Assembly: GCA_964019155.1 (NCBI GenBank)
Contig: OZ025242.1
Span: forward strand, 91,021,308 to 91,085,307
Direction of reading: 5' to 3'
DNA: 64,000 nt
Source: Osedax fenrisi
Lineage: Eukaryota; Annelida; Polychaeta; Sabellida; Siboglinidae
The translations under genes and the position numbers were made by a program. The notes below the pieces were generated by a model. That model was given only the letters and a program-made list of their open reading frames with translations, ran no database searches and was not told where the DNA came from. This document shows positions 10,592-20,732 of the stretch, piece after piece (position 1 is the first letter of the stretch; every line of letters starts with the position of its first letter).

Positions 10592-11115
10592 TTGTAATAG
10601 TAATAATAATCATAATAATAAATAAAGTAATAATATTAATAACCAAAAATTGTAATTAATTTTCAATTGATTTATCGAGTTTAAAGAAAATAAATAATAA
10701 AATATCATGTGATTGTCACAATAAAATAATTGACAATACCGATATTTAAATCTCATAACAGTAAGTATATCATTTATAATAAAATACCACATTAATCTAT
10801 ATATTTGCTATATTCTTATTCTTGTCTTATTCTTAAAAAAGCTCATTTTGTTAATAGTATTGTAAGTTATTTCGAAAACACATACCTTATATGGTATGCT
10901 AAGGTTGCTTGTTCGCATAATCGAATTTAAGTATAAGAATTTATTTATAAATTAGGTTTTAATTGAAAGAATATGAATATTTTCTATCTTATCTATAGAA
11001 AATATTACTTCTTATAAATGTTTTGTTATACATATTAATAACAAATCAAATTTGAAAATACATATAAATAATATAATAATACACATTTCCAAATTACCAA
11101 CATCTCTAAGGTCTG
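10592..11115. other. AT-rich intergenic DNA, no gene seen
   Basis: Low-complexity A/T sequence upstream of the AKR exons. The missing first AKR exon should lie here or farther right, but I found no GTW-ending exon with a donor. The 60-codon minus-strand frame at 10610-10792 is AT-bias noise. Confidence 0.5.
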
Positions 11116-11117
11116 TA

Positions 11118-11356
11118 TCGAATATGGCCCCTCCCCGTTTGTTTTGATTACGATATATGGGGTCAACGTTAAAGTATTAATTTCAGTATTTAACACATTT
11201 ATGTATTTGATAAATTATATGAAAAATGAGAATATAATATATATATCTATATAAATTAATTGTTATAATATTTTTTTAATTATAAAGTGATACACATAAA
11301 ATATTTTAAATTTTACCTCAGCAATCGTAATCAAAACAAACGGGGGTCATATTCAA
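11118..11356. mobile_element. TA-flanked MITE (Tc1/mariner-like)
   Basis: A 239-bp element with inverted ends of about 37 bp sharing CCGTTTGTTTTGATTACGAT (left) and its complement (right). The outermost parts read GAATATGGCCCC and GAATATGACCCC in terminal orientation. TA dinucleotides sit at both outer edges (11116-11117 and 11357-11358). There is no coding capacity. Confidence 0.7.
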
Positions 11357-11977
11357 TATTATCCATATCTAATATCTATTAATAATCAAATTTTATTATC
11401 GTATTTTATATTTAATATTGATATTTTCGTAATAAACTATAAAAGTTAAATTAATATCAATATAATTAATATTTTACAAAAAAAATGAATAATTAATACA
11501 ATTAACTATATATAAAATATGTGAGAAAATAAACTAATATACTATTCAAACAAAATAATATATACAAATTTGAGGATAATATTTAATAAAAAGTTTTAAT
11601 TTGTATGCATAATATTTCCAATAACATTATAAGACAAATTATTAATTAGAAATACTTATTTTTTAAATGCACTATTTACAGAAATTTCTATAATATATTA
11701 TACAAAATTCAAAAATAAAAGCTAAAAGATCACATAATATAATAATAAATGGAACCAAAATATGGAATAAATTGAATATTAATTTAAATCTATTACTAAT
11801 TTTATTAAAATTAATTTAAAAATAAAATCTAAATTATTATATTGTACATAATATTTAACTTTTATTCATTCGTTAAGTTAATTCATTTAGTTATTTTTAA
11901 TAATCATTTTAGAAATTAATAAATTATAATTTTTAGAAAAAAATGTATTATAAATAAAATAATCACCATTAAATGTT

Positions 11978-14212
11978 AACGGTTACCAGACACTATGGAC
12001 GGCGAGTTCAAAAGGGGCGGGACTATAGGCGTGACTATGGCCAAAATACTGTAAATGCTAATTCTATTATATAATATTGTAAATACTTTTTTTATAGAGT
12101 TATTTTATTTTATTTGCACTCACTAATTCGATTATATAATAGTTAAAAATGTTATAGTTATTTTATTTGTAAGTATGACTTGTGTTCTATGTATAGACAT
12201 TTACACGTACATAGGTGGTATTGTAAATAAGTTACTGGTTACTGAATGTTTAATATTTAATATATATCTCTAATTTATTCTTGATATTAAAAAATCTAAA
12301 AATAACCTACAATATAATACAAATTAGATATAGTAAGTCATAGTACTAATCTGAATGTACAATATTATATTTACTTTATTGTAATACAAATTATATATAA
12401 TGAACATCTTACTAGTAGTGTATAGGTTGTGTATCAAACTTTATTTATTATATATATATAATATATATTTGAATATTATATAGAGTGTACATTGTACATT
12501 AAGAGTGATTTTATTTTCCAAATCATACTGCTTCATATTAGATTCTAGGGATATGATGCTCATGATACTATTTTATTAAATCATATACATTTTGGTTCAT
12601 TATTGGTGATGTGATGGAGGTTTTAAATAAAAAAATTATTACAAAATTATTTTTTAAAAAAATCTCGTAATCGTAATTGTATTGTATATGTTTATAAGCA
12701 ATTGTCCTTAAGGACATTTATTTGAATTCTGTACATTTGATTTGTATTTTATTTTAATGGGTATATATACATTAATATATAGTAATTATTATCTATAGTA
12801 TCCCTAATTACAATATTAGTTATTAGATAATTAATTTAAACAATCAAATAAATTTTATATATATAAAAAATTTCTAAAAATTAGGCCACTTTGACTATTT
12901 ATTAAAATTATAAAGAGCTATTTTTTTAAATTTATAATACTTGTACGTTAAAATATAACATCTTAAGATGAGGTAGAAAAAAAAATCTTAAGATTTGTAA
13001 AGGTACCAATCCACAGAAAAATAGTCATTTATTGATGATTTTTAACAAAATTAAAGAGATACCAGGGTAGTTATTATTTTTTCGGCCAAAATGTAATATA
13101 TAGTGATGAATTAATTGTTTTTTTATTATATATAATATAAATTTATCAAATATAACAATTCTGTACAAAATTATGAGAGGTCAAAAAAAATTCTAGAAAA
13201 TCCTATAATTAGAAAAAAAATCCTAGAAATAAAATTATTTTTTTTATAAATTTTAAATCATTCATAGGAACTATACACATTACACATATTCTGAAAATTG
13301 TATGATTGTATATTAATTATAAATGTGAAAAATATACATATTTGTTTTTTTTTTGAATTTTCCTATCTATTCCCATGTTAAATTTCACAGCTAATATTGA
13401 CCTAAATCAAAAAAAAAATTTGTGGGTATTCTCAATACTAAAATATTGATGAATCATGTGAAGCAGCCGAATCCATCATCAACATCATGTTTAAAACCAC
13501 TCATAGTGTACATAGATATAATTAATATATATATGCTTTTATAGGCTCACTCGAAATATAATGCAGCTAAAAAAACCTCGAAAATGCAAAACTAAACTCA
13601 ACCAAACCAAACCTAACCAAACTAAACCAGTGAAAATTCCATGTGAAATCATTATATTATTATTTTATTAAATATACTTTATATATACATATATTTAATG
13701 AATATCATATAAATAATTTATACTAGATAAAGCTTTATCTTTTTTATTTATATAATGTAGATACTCAACGTAAAACTATTAGTAAAATTGTTATAAATTA
13801 AATAGATTTACTCTATCTTGTTTTTACTATAGATAAGGTACATTTTAGATTTTTTAATAACAAAAATAAATTAGAGCTATGTATTGTAAATATATTATAT
13901 ACAAATTAAATAAAATTATTAAATATTCAGTAACCAGTAACTTATTTACGATACAACCTATGTACGTGTAAATATCTATATATAGAACACGAGTCATGCT
14001 TGCAATTAAATAACTATAACATTTTTAACTATTATATAATCGAATTAGCGAGTGCTATTAAAATAAAGTAACTCTATACAAAAACTATCTACAACATGAT
14101 ATAATCGAATTATCGTTTAAAGTATTTTGGCTATAAACCACACCCATAGTCCCACCATTTTGAAATCGCCGGCTATAGTGCATATCCCCCATTTTAACCA
14201 TTGACAATATAA
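11978..14212. mobile_element. Long inverted-repeat element, ~330-bp arms
   Basis: The left arm (about 11978-12305) and right arm (about 13845-14212) are inverted copies of each other at roughly 75-80 percent by eye. Shared landmarks are GGACTATAGGCGTGACTATGG versus its diverged complement, TATATAATAGTTAAAAATG, and ACTGGTTACTGAAT. The ~1.5 kb between them is AT-rich and non-coding, and includes a stray unit of the 94-bp satellite at 13537-13640. It could be one foldback-type element or two inverted copies of a short repeat. Confidence 0.6.
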
Positions 14213-14713
14213 TATTATTTGTATAACATATTTAACTAAATAATAATAATTTATAAAAAATAAAACTTAAAAAAAATATTTTAATAAATAAAAAAAATGT
14301 ACCCTGTGAAAAAATAATATAATTTTATAATTTATTTTAATAAAATATAAAATATAAAATATTTTAATAAAATATATCATTTTACATATTAATAAATAAA
14401 TGCATTACATTATATTTAGTTTTTATTATTAAACAATTAATAACCAATTGATAAACAATTTTTTTAAATCATCATGATGTAATACTATGTCAATTTTATA
14501 CTCATAAAGTTTCCATTAATGAAACAATTGTTTGACCTATAACTTTTTTATTTTGTTTTCTGATTAAAAAATTAATACATGACTCTACTATATAAGATAT
14601 AAGTTATATTACATTTTCATACTACTTCAAATTGTACGATTATGTTATGATAGCATCACATTGATTCTCAATACAAATTATTTTGAAAATATCTCATTGT
14701 TATAATGGTTGTG

Positions 14714-15080
14714 GTTCATAACCGGCGCCAAAAATATATGACTAATAGTTTATTCGATATCGCAGCTCACGCTTTCGGAGTTGAAACGTATATATATTGA
14801 GAGAGGTACGTATTTTATATATACACACACACATACATATACACACACACACACACATTTATTCACGAGTTTTTTAACAAAGGAATTATGACTATAGTTA
14901 TATATGGAATCATAGGTTTATAGTTTACCTTAGGCTAGATATAGCAATAACGATCTAGGTCAAATACTATCTATATATTATGACACGTCTATATCTAGAG
15001 GCGGGAGTCTCAATTGCGAAAGCGCGCGCTCCGATATTGAATAAAGTATTAATCATAGATTTTTGGCGCCGGTTATGAAC
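14714..15080. mobile_element. MITE with ~75-bp inverted ends
   Basis: The terminal sequence GTTCATAACCGGCGCCAAAA is present at 14714 and, reverse-complemented, at 15080. The similarity continues inward for about 75 bp through a CGATATCG/CGATATTG stretch and a CGCTTTCG stretch. The immediate flanks are GTG on both sides, a possible 3-bp target duplication. The interior has CA/TA dinucleotide runs and no gene. Confidence 0.75.
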
Positions 15081-15220
15081 GTGTTCCCTAGAATGTATGT
15101 ATTATATGTGTATTACCATATATTATATAGTATAATATAATATTATATTAAATATAACTTATATTAAATTATAACATATATACTACGGTTATTTCTACGT
15201 TCCTATAGGACCAATAGTTA

Positions 15221-15399
15221 TGACCGCATACGGCGTATGCGGTCATACAATGACCGTTAAATTGACCGGTGGACTAATAGTTCGCTAATAGTTAATTATT
15301 AATTATATAAATATTACTATTATAATATAATTATTTGATCAAGCGAACTATTAGTCCACCGGTCAATTTAACAGTCATTGTATGACCGCATACGCCGTA
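15221..15399. repeat. 58-bp-arm palindrome
   Basis: Arms 15229-15286 and 15342-15399 are inverted copies with one mismatch and a ~55-bp AT-rich spacer. The left end also contains its own perfect small palindrome, ATGACCGCATAC with its complement around GGC. The shape fits a foldback MITE, but no clear target duplication is visible. Confidence 0.8.
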
Positions 15400-15404
15400 T
15401 AATG

Positions 15405-15830
15405 ATTATTATATAATAATTATTCAAATTACTTCTCGACGATATAATGCATATAATAACCAAATAGGTACCATATCCCAACATAGGTATTTTACTTTTG
15501 AGTGGTACCAAACTAGACGGCATATTTGATTTATTAATATGAATAAATATTATACTTATTTGTATTATATAGTATATTTTATTTGTTATATTTTAAAGTC
15601 AAACAAACTTTAAAACATAAATATAATTTTGATTGGATACATTTAAATACAATACCTACACTCACACTAAGAACATATTGAGAACACATAATACCCATAA
15701 TACTTTAGGATAATTATGTAAGTTTTCCACGGGTTTTCGTTGTATTCGAGCATAGAGGTAGAGATACTTAATTCTCTCTAACTGTATTCGAACTTCGAAG
15801 CTTCGATACATCAATATTCTTAACATATAC
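15405..15830. other. AT-rich stretch, no gene seen
   Basis: No splice-bounded reading frame and no recognised element. A short TTCGAAGCTTCGA palindrome lies near 15793. Confidence 0.5.
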
Positions 15831-15831
15831 A

Positions 15832-15874
15832 ATCAATACCTCCTATAACCTCCGAGGTTATAGGAGGTATTGAT
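15832..15874. repeat. Perfect 21-bp-arm hairpin
   Basis: Arms ATCAATACCTCCTATAACCTC and the exact complement are separated by a single C at 15853. Such a near-loopless perfect palindrome is usually unstable, so it is likely young or part of a mobile end. Confidence 0.9.
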
Positions 15875-15960
15875 AGAATCAGTGGTATTTTATATAAATC
15901 ACCTATTTTATATGATATAATTATTATAATAATATATCTGTTAATAAATAAGTAATATGT

Positions 15961-15962
<2 letters not shown>

Positions 15963-16044
<82 letters not shown>
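15963..16044. repeat. (TA)n microsatellite
   Basis: About 80 bases of TA repeats. From 16050 to 16580 the DNA is plain AT-rich with no recognised gene. Confidence 0.95.
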
Positions 16045-16046
<2 letters not shown>

Positions 16047-16734
16047 TACTCTATATATATTTGTGTTATGTATCTGAATTTTTAAATAATAATAATAAAG
16101 GTATATTATTATATTAATATTCTTTACAAATATTTATATCTAATGGTACTCTAATGGTACTGTATTTTGAGTAATTTGCACCTTATTTTTATTGAACTCA
16201 TAGAAATCAATGGAGCGTGACGCTTCTATTTCTTGAACATTTAATTTACTAATTACAAGAAGTTCGTTTTTAATGAATAATTTGACTAAATAAGTTGATA
16301 TTTATAATGTACTTATATAATTTTATATACAAATAAGAATTGCATATTATTAAATTATGCATAATACGTTTTATATGGACTCTTACATAGAATACTTCTA
16401 TTTTAAAAACCACAAATATTATTATAATAATTATATTTATATAAGTCGTGCATCATCGATTAAATTGATTAAAGATACTATTTACATGAAAAAGTGAGAA
16501 TGCATTCTAATAAAGTACTATTTAATAGGTTAGTTTTTTAATTAAATGTTATTTTTGATTTATATCTATATAATAAACAGGTACCTGTTCAAAAGCTTCG
16601 CGATTGATGCGCGATTTGAACGCCCGCAAAATTGTTTATTCGAATTAGTGATTTTACAATGCCGTATGATTGGCCATTATAATTAGTGTATGTCTATGTA
16701 TATACTATAGTACATGCAACGGCTTATCATATAC

Positions 16735-16820
16735 AATAATATATATATATATATATATATAAATTATCAAAGATAATTTTAAAGATAATCTTTAGATATA
16801 TAATTTTCAAAATTATTTTG

Positions 16821-16852
<32 letters not shown>

Positions 16853-16857
16853 TATAC

Positions 16858-16888
<31 letters not shown>

Positions 16889-16890
16889 TA

Positions 16891-16942
<52 letters not shown>
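16735..16942. repeat. (TA)n and TACATA tracts
   Basis: Three TA runs (about 16739-16761, 16823-16842 and 16898-16940) separated by a CATATACA repeat (about 16845-16890). Confidence 0.9.
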
Positions 16943-16976
16943 ACATACTTATTTGTAATAGTTAAGCCAAATTTAA

Positions 16977-17588
16977 GGGTATACGCTTGACCTGATAACT
17001 CAATATAAAAATATAGGGTTTTTTGTTTTTTTAAAAGTCTAAAAATAATTAAGTTATTTTAATTCTTTAAACGGAATATTGTTGTGAGGAGTGTTATTTA
17101 CAAGAAATTATATTGATCATAATATATAATTATTTATTTTCGGAAATACAAGACATCTAGTAATAGTGAAAAAAATATTTTGATTTATTTTTATTTGAAA
17201 CTATTTTTATATATGATATAATGAAAATAATTGAATAAGCCTTTATTTTTATAATATAGATATATTAAGTGATATATACTGAAAATGTCATCAAGTTACG
17301 AGAATTATTTTGAGAGAAATAGACTTTTTAAGAATTAAAATTAGGCTAAAATAATTATTCTGAGATAATCAGGATTGAAAAAATGACATCTAAAATATTT
17401 ATATACAAAAAAGGTGAAGTTTAAATTTAAAATAATTGTAAAAGTTTAATTTGTATGCTTTATTGATCATTTTATGCTGTAATATTTGGATATGTTATAG
17501 ATAAATATATAATTTATTACATTTATCAAAACAAAAACAAAAAATAATTTTTTATTTTGACTGATTTTTTCAAGTCAAGCGTATCCCC
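16977..17588. mobile_element. TTAA-flanked MITE (piggyBac-like)
   Basis: The ends read GGGTATACGCTTGACCTGA on the left and, reverse-complemented, GGGGATACGCTTGACTTGA on the right. TTAA is present at both outer edges (16973-16976 and 17589-17592). TTAA duplications are the hallmark of piggyBac-type transposition. The 612-bp interior is AT-rich and non-coding. Confidence 0.75.
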
Positions 17589-17592
17589 TTAA

Positions 17593-18385
17593 GTTTAGAT
17601 TAAATAAAAAAATGTATATAATAATTAAAGTATGTATATACAGATATCGACTAAATGAAGATATAATTAAACAGTAATATTCACAGTTCAACCAAAGCCC
17701 TAGTTCAAGAGCTTTGATTCGTTAATGATATCAAAATAATATCGGAATATATAGTAAATGACTATAGTTTAATATAGAGTATGAATCTCTGCATGTGTAT
17801 CGTGTATACAACCTGCGTATTTATATTGATTATGAATTAGTTTATATACAAAGCATGATCAAGTCAGGATTATAGGCTTTTAGTGATATCATAATATTAT
17901 AATTCGATATCGACTAGGGCCCTCTTTAGTTTAACAATGAAAGTATTGCCTTTAGCTGGGTGTAACCGTTAAAGATTAGATTTAAAGTGAAAAGAGTAAG
18001 TTCAATACACATTTTAGATATTTATATGAATATACAAACATCTATTATAGATATTATCTACATTTTTTGTTATAGGCGATATCTATTTATCATCAGATTT
18101 ATATACCAACAAATATACATATAATACCTACATTAAATACATACATAAATAAATACACATAGATACCTATATTAAATGGACACAACATATTTGTTGTCTA
18201 TAAGTATACTTATAGATACATGTAGATCTACATTAAATGAAAACAAGATATATATATATATATATATATAGATACCTAAATTAATGGACACAACATACCC
18301 ACATACTCTATGTCCCCTTCATAGATACCAACAGTAATGTACACAACATATCCGCATACCCTTATACTCTATGTCCCGTTCACAG
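17593..18385. other. AT-rich DNA before the unidentified gene
   Basis: No exon recognised. From about 18160 to 18380 there are four degenerate repeats of a GATACC...GGACACAACAT unit, two followed by ATACTCTATGTCCC. The last runs straight into the acceptor CACAG of the exon at 18386. Confidence 0.5.
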
Positions 18386-20644
18386 GCTGCTGATAGTTTC
18401 CAACACGAATAAGAATAATGAGATAATGAACGAGCGGGTGATCAACGACAACATCATCACAGTGGAGTACAAACAGGAGAGCAGTTCTCTGAACACTTTA
18501 TTAGGTGTGTACGCATCGCCCCCCCACCTATAATATATAATGGTCGTACAGGTAGTAGGTTACGGGTTCGAGCCCCGTCCGGACCAATAAAATAGGTCTA
18601 AAATAATATTTAGAAGTGATCTTATATAATTGTGTATGAATGAATGTTCGGCTCTCGTTAAAACCATGGATGCCTTAATATGAGAGCGGCTTCGAAGGGA
18701 CATTAGAGCCATATATGGTTATAAGTGAAAACTTCATCTAAGTTCCTGGATGGGGTGAAAGTATCCACCAAAATAACAATAACATTATGACAATTACAAT
18801 ACAAATAATACTTACACGTAATCTCTTCCCTTAGATCTCATCACTAACGAGCTGGGTACCAGAAAAGTTTCCAGCATCGGTTTCATGCTGAACATTATAT
18901 CCAATATCATATTGTTAACTTCCAAAGACAACAAGGTACGTAAATATGCGTACACGCGAGAGAATAGTTTCTAACATTTGAACTATTATTATATTATGAG
19001 ATTTTGTTATAAAATATAATTTTCAGATTTATTTTTCTTAAGGTATAGTAAATGTTTTGGCACCATTATTGCCATAATAATATTATATATCATTATATGT
19101 ATATATTTTATATTGTTATTGTTATTTTATTTAGTGGAGTCCTTTCATCCCATCTAGAAATTTAGATGAAGTTTTAACTTATAACTAGGCTCTAATGTCC
19201 CTTCGAAGCCGCTCTCATGTTAAGGCATCCATGGTTTTAACAAAAGCCGATCATTTATTTATACACAATTATATAAGATCACTTCTAAATATTATTTTAA
19301 GACCTATTTTAATGTTCCCGACGATGCTCGAACCCGCGTCCTACTTCTTGTGCGTCTAACGCCTCAGCCAACTGAGCAACACAAGCAGTTATATATATTA
19401 TTGTATCATAATGATGACAAGCGATAACAACAACAAATAAGCTATGTATTATTGTGAAACCCTGTAGGAGGGAAACTTATATTATAAACTGAAAATTAAA
19501 CAGAAAACAAACTACACTATTCTTATAAATATTATTATTATTATTGTTATTATAATGAACATTTATAGATATATATACTGCAGTACACACACTCTCGTAT
19601 CAACATCAACACAGATATTATCGATAGAAACCCTGCGAGAGGATGCGAACATCTACGAGTTCTTCAGCACTCTGTTCGAGGCTTGCTTCCGAATAGACTG
19701 CGACCCCGTGCTGCATCTGTTCGGATTCACCGACTACCTGCAGTCCTACGAGATCAGCGAATGCTTGATGGACATGTTTAAGGTATTCGTTCGTATGTTA
19801 TTGCGTAGGTTCACCGAGGACAGAACACGTTATGATTTCTATTCCCTGCGAAGTAGCTTTTTATTAGTAGTAGTTGGTGGTTTGAGAACTAAAGTATTAA
19901 CTGTTCATTGTTTTGTTTTAATTATTGATTTTTAAAATACCAGGTTTATTTATACATTAAATTAAAAAATATACACATTACATTACACCTTAATATATTT
20001 TATAACTGTAGGTGTTTATTTGTAATATAGTTTTATTGTTATTCTTATACATTTTTATAATTTTCATAAATCCTATTCAGATTTTAAATATAGCCATTTA
20101 TAATAATATTTTATGACTTAAATTAGAATTTAGTTTAATGTATGATATTTAATAGTATAATATGTTTCTATTTTATAAAAATAGACTAATTTTTAGTTAA
20201 ATTATAGTTGATTTAAAACAAACTTTTAACTGAATCTGATTATAATCGATTGATGAAACATAATTATCATACAATACATTCGGTATTGATTTTATATCAT
20301 CATTTACTATTTTGTAATATTTAATAATTTAAATCTTAATACCTTTTTATAACTATATATTTTATCCTTAATATAAGCTAAACATAGCTTCTGGGTATTC
20401 CTCCGATTATTATAGCCAATATTCGGTAAATAAATTCATATATATATATATATATATATATCTATACATATACATATATATATATATATATTCGAGTGCC
20501 CTAATTGCTACTGTATGGTATGCTTAGGTGCACGTTGAGGTGAACAACGACCTGATGGTAGACGATAAAGCCTACGTTCACAAGTCCTTACACGACAGCG
20601 ATACAAGGTTATCACTCGAGAGTGTGTGTGTGCGTGACCTCTAG
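18386..20644 (+). CDS. Unidentified gene, last four exons
   Basis: Exons 18386-18504, 18835-18935, 19615-19782 and 20528-20644 have consistent phases (1, 0, 0) across GT-AG introns and end at TAG 20642-20644. They encode about 167 residues, incomplete at the N terminus. I do not recognise the family. The middle is helical and hydrophobic (SIGFMLNIISNIILLTSK), followed by an acidic, aromatic segment (EDANIYEFFSTLFEACFRID, then LHLFGFTDYLQSYEISECL), with no signal peptide or zinc motif in view. The third exon is GC-richer than the introns and clearly codon-biased, which supports real coding. Introns 1 and 2 of this part each hold a SINE copy. An alternative is that the last exon is spliced at ACAAG/GTTATC onto further exons, but that donor is weak. 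The next gene starts 88 nt after the stop. Confidence 0.7.
18550..18785 (+). mobile_element. tRNA-derived SINE, copy 2 (5'-truncated)
   Basis: Begins inside the tRNA-like head with an intact B box (GGGTTCGAGCCCCGTCC). It continues through the shared body (TTTAGAAGTGATCTTATATA, GAAGGGACATTAGAGCC, ATATATGGTTATAAGTG) and ends with GGATGGGGTGAAAG and an AATAAC-type tail. Lies in an intron of the unidentified gene, in the gene's orientation. Confidence 0.85.
19113..19389 (-). mobile_element. tRNA-derived SINE, copy 3 (full length)
   Basis: Full element on the minus strand. The head starts at 19389 with A box GCTCAGTTGGCTGAGGC and B box GGTTCGAGC, the body matches copies 1, 2 and 4, and the 3' end (GGATGGGATGAAAGGACTCC) is followed by a tail of AATAAC repeats (complement of TTATTGTTATTG). 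Lies in an intron of the unidentified gene. Confidence 0.88.
19936..20500. other. AT-rich intronic DNA
   Basis: Intron between the third and fourth visible exons of the unidentified gene. Contains a TA-rich tract (20438-20490) and no other recognisable feature. The open frame running from the third exon past its donor to 19935 is read-through and not coding. Confidence 0.5.
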
Positions 20645-20732
20645 TCTTAACCTCGACCTACGACCTCTTAGCATCATCGATGTTCTGTATTTCAACGCGG
20701 TCGAAAATGTTGAGAACAACTCCCAACGCACG

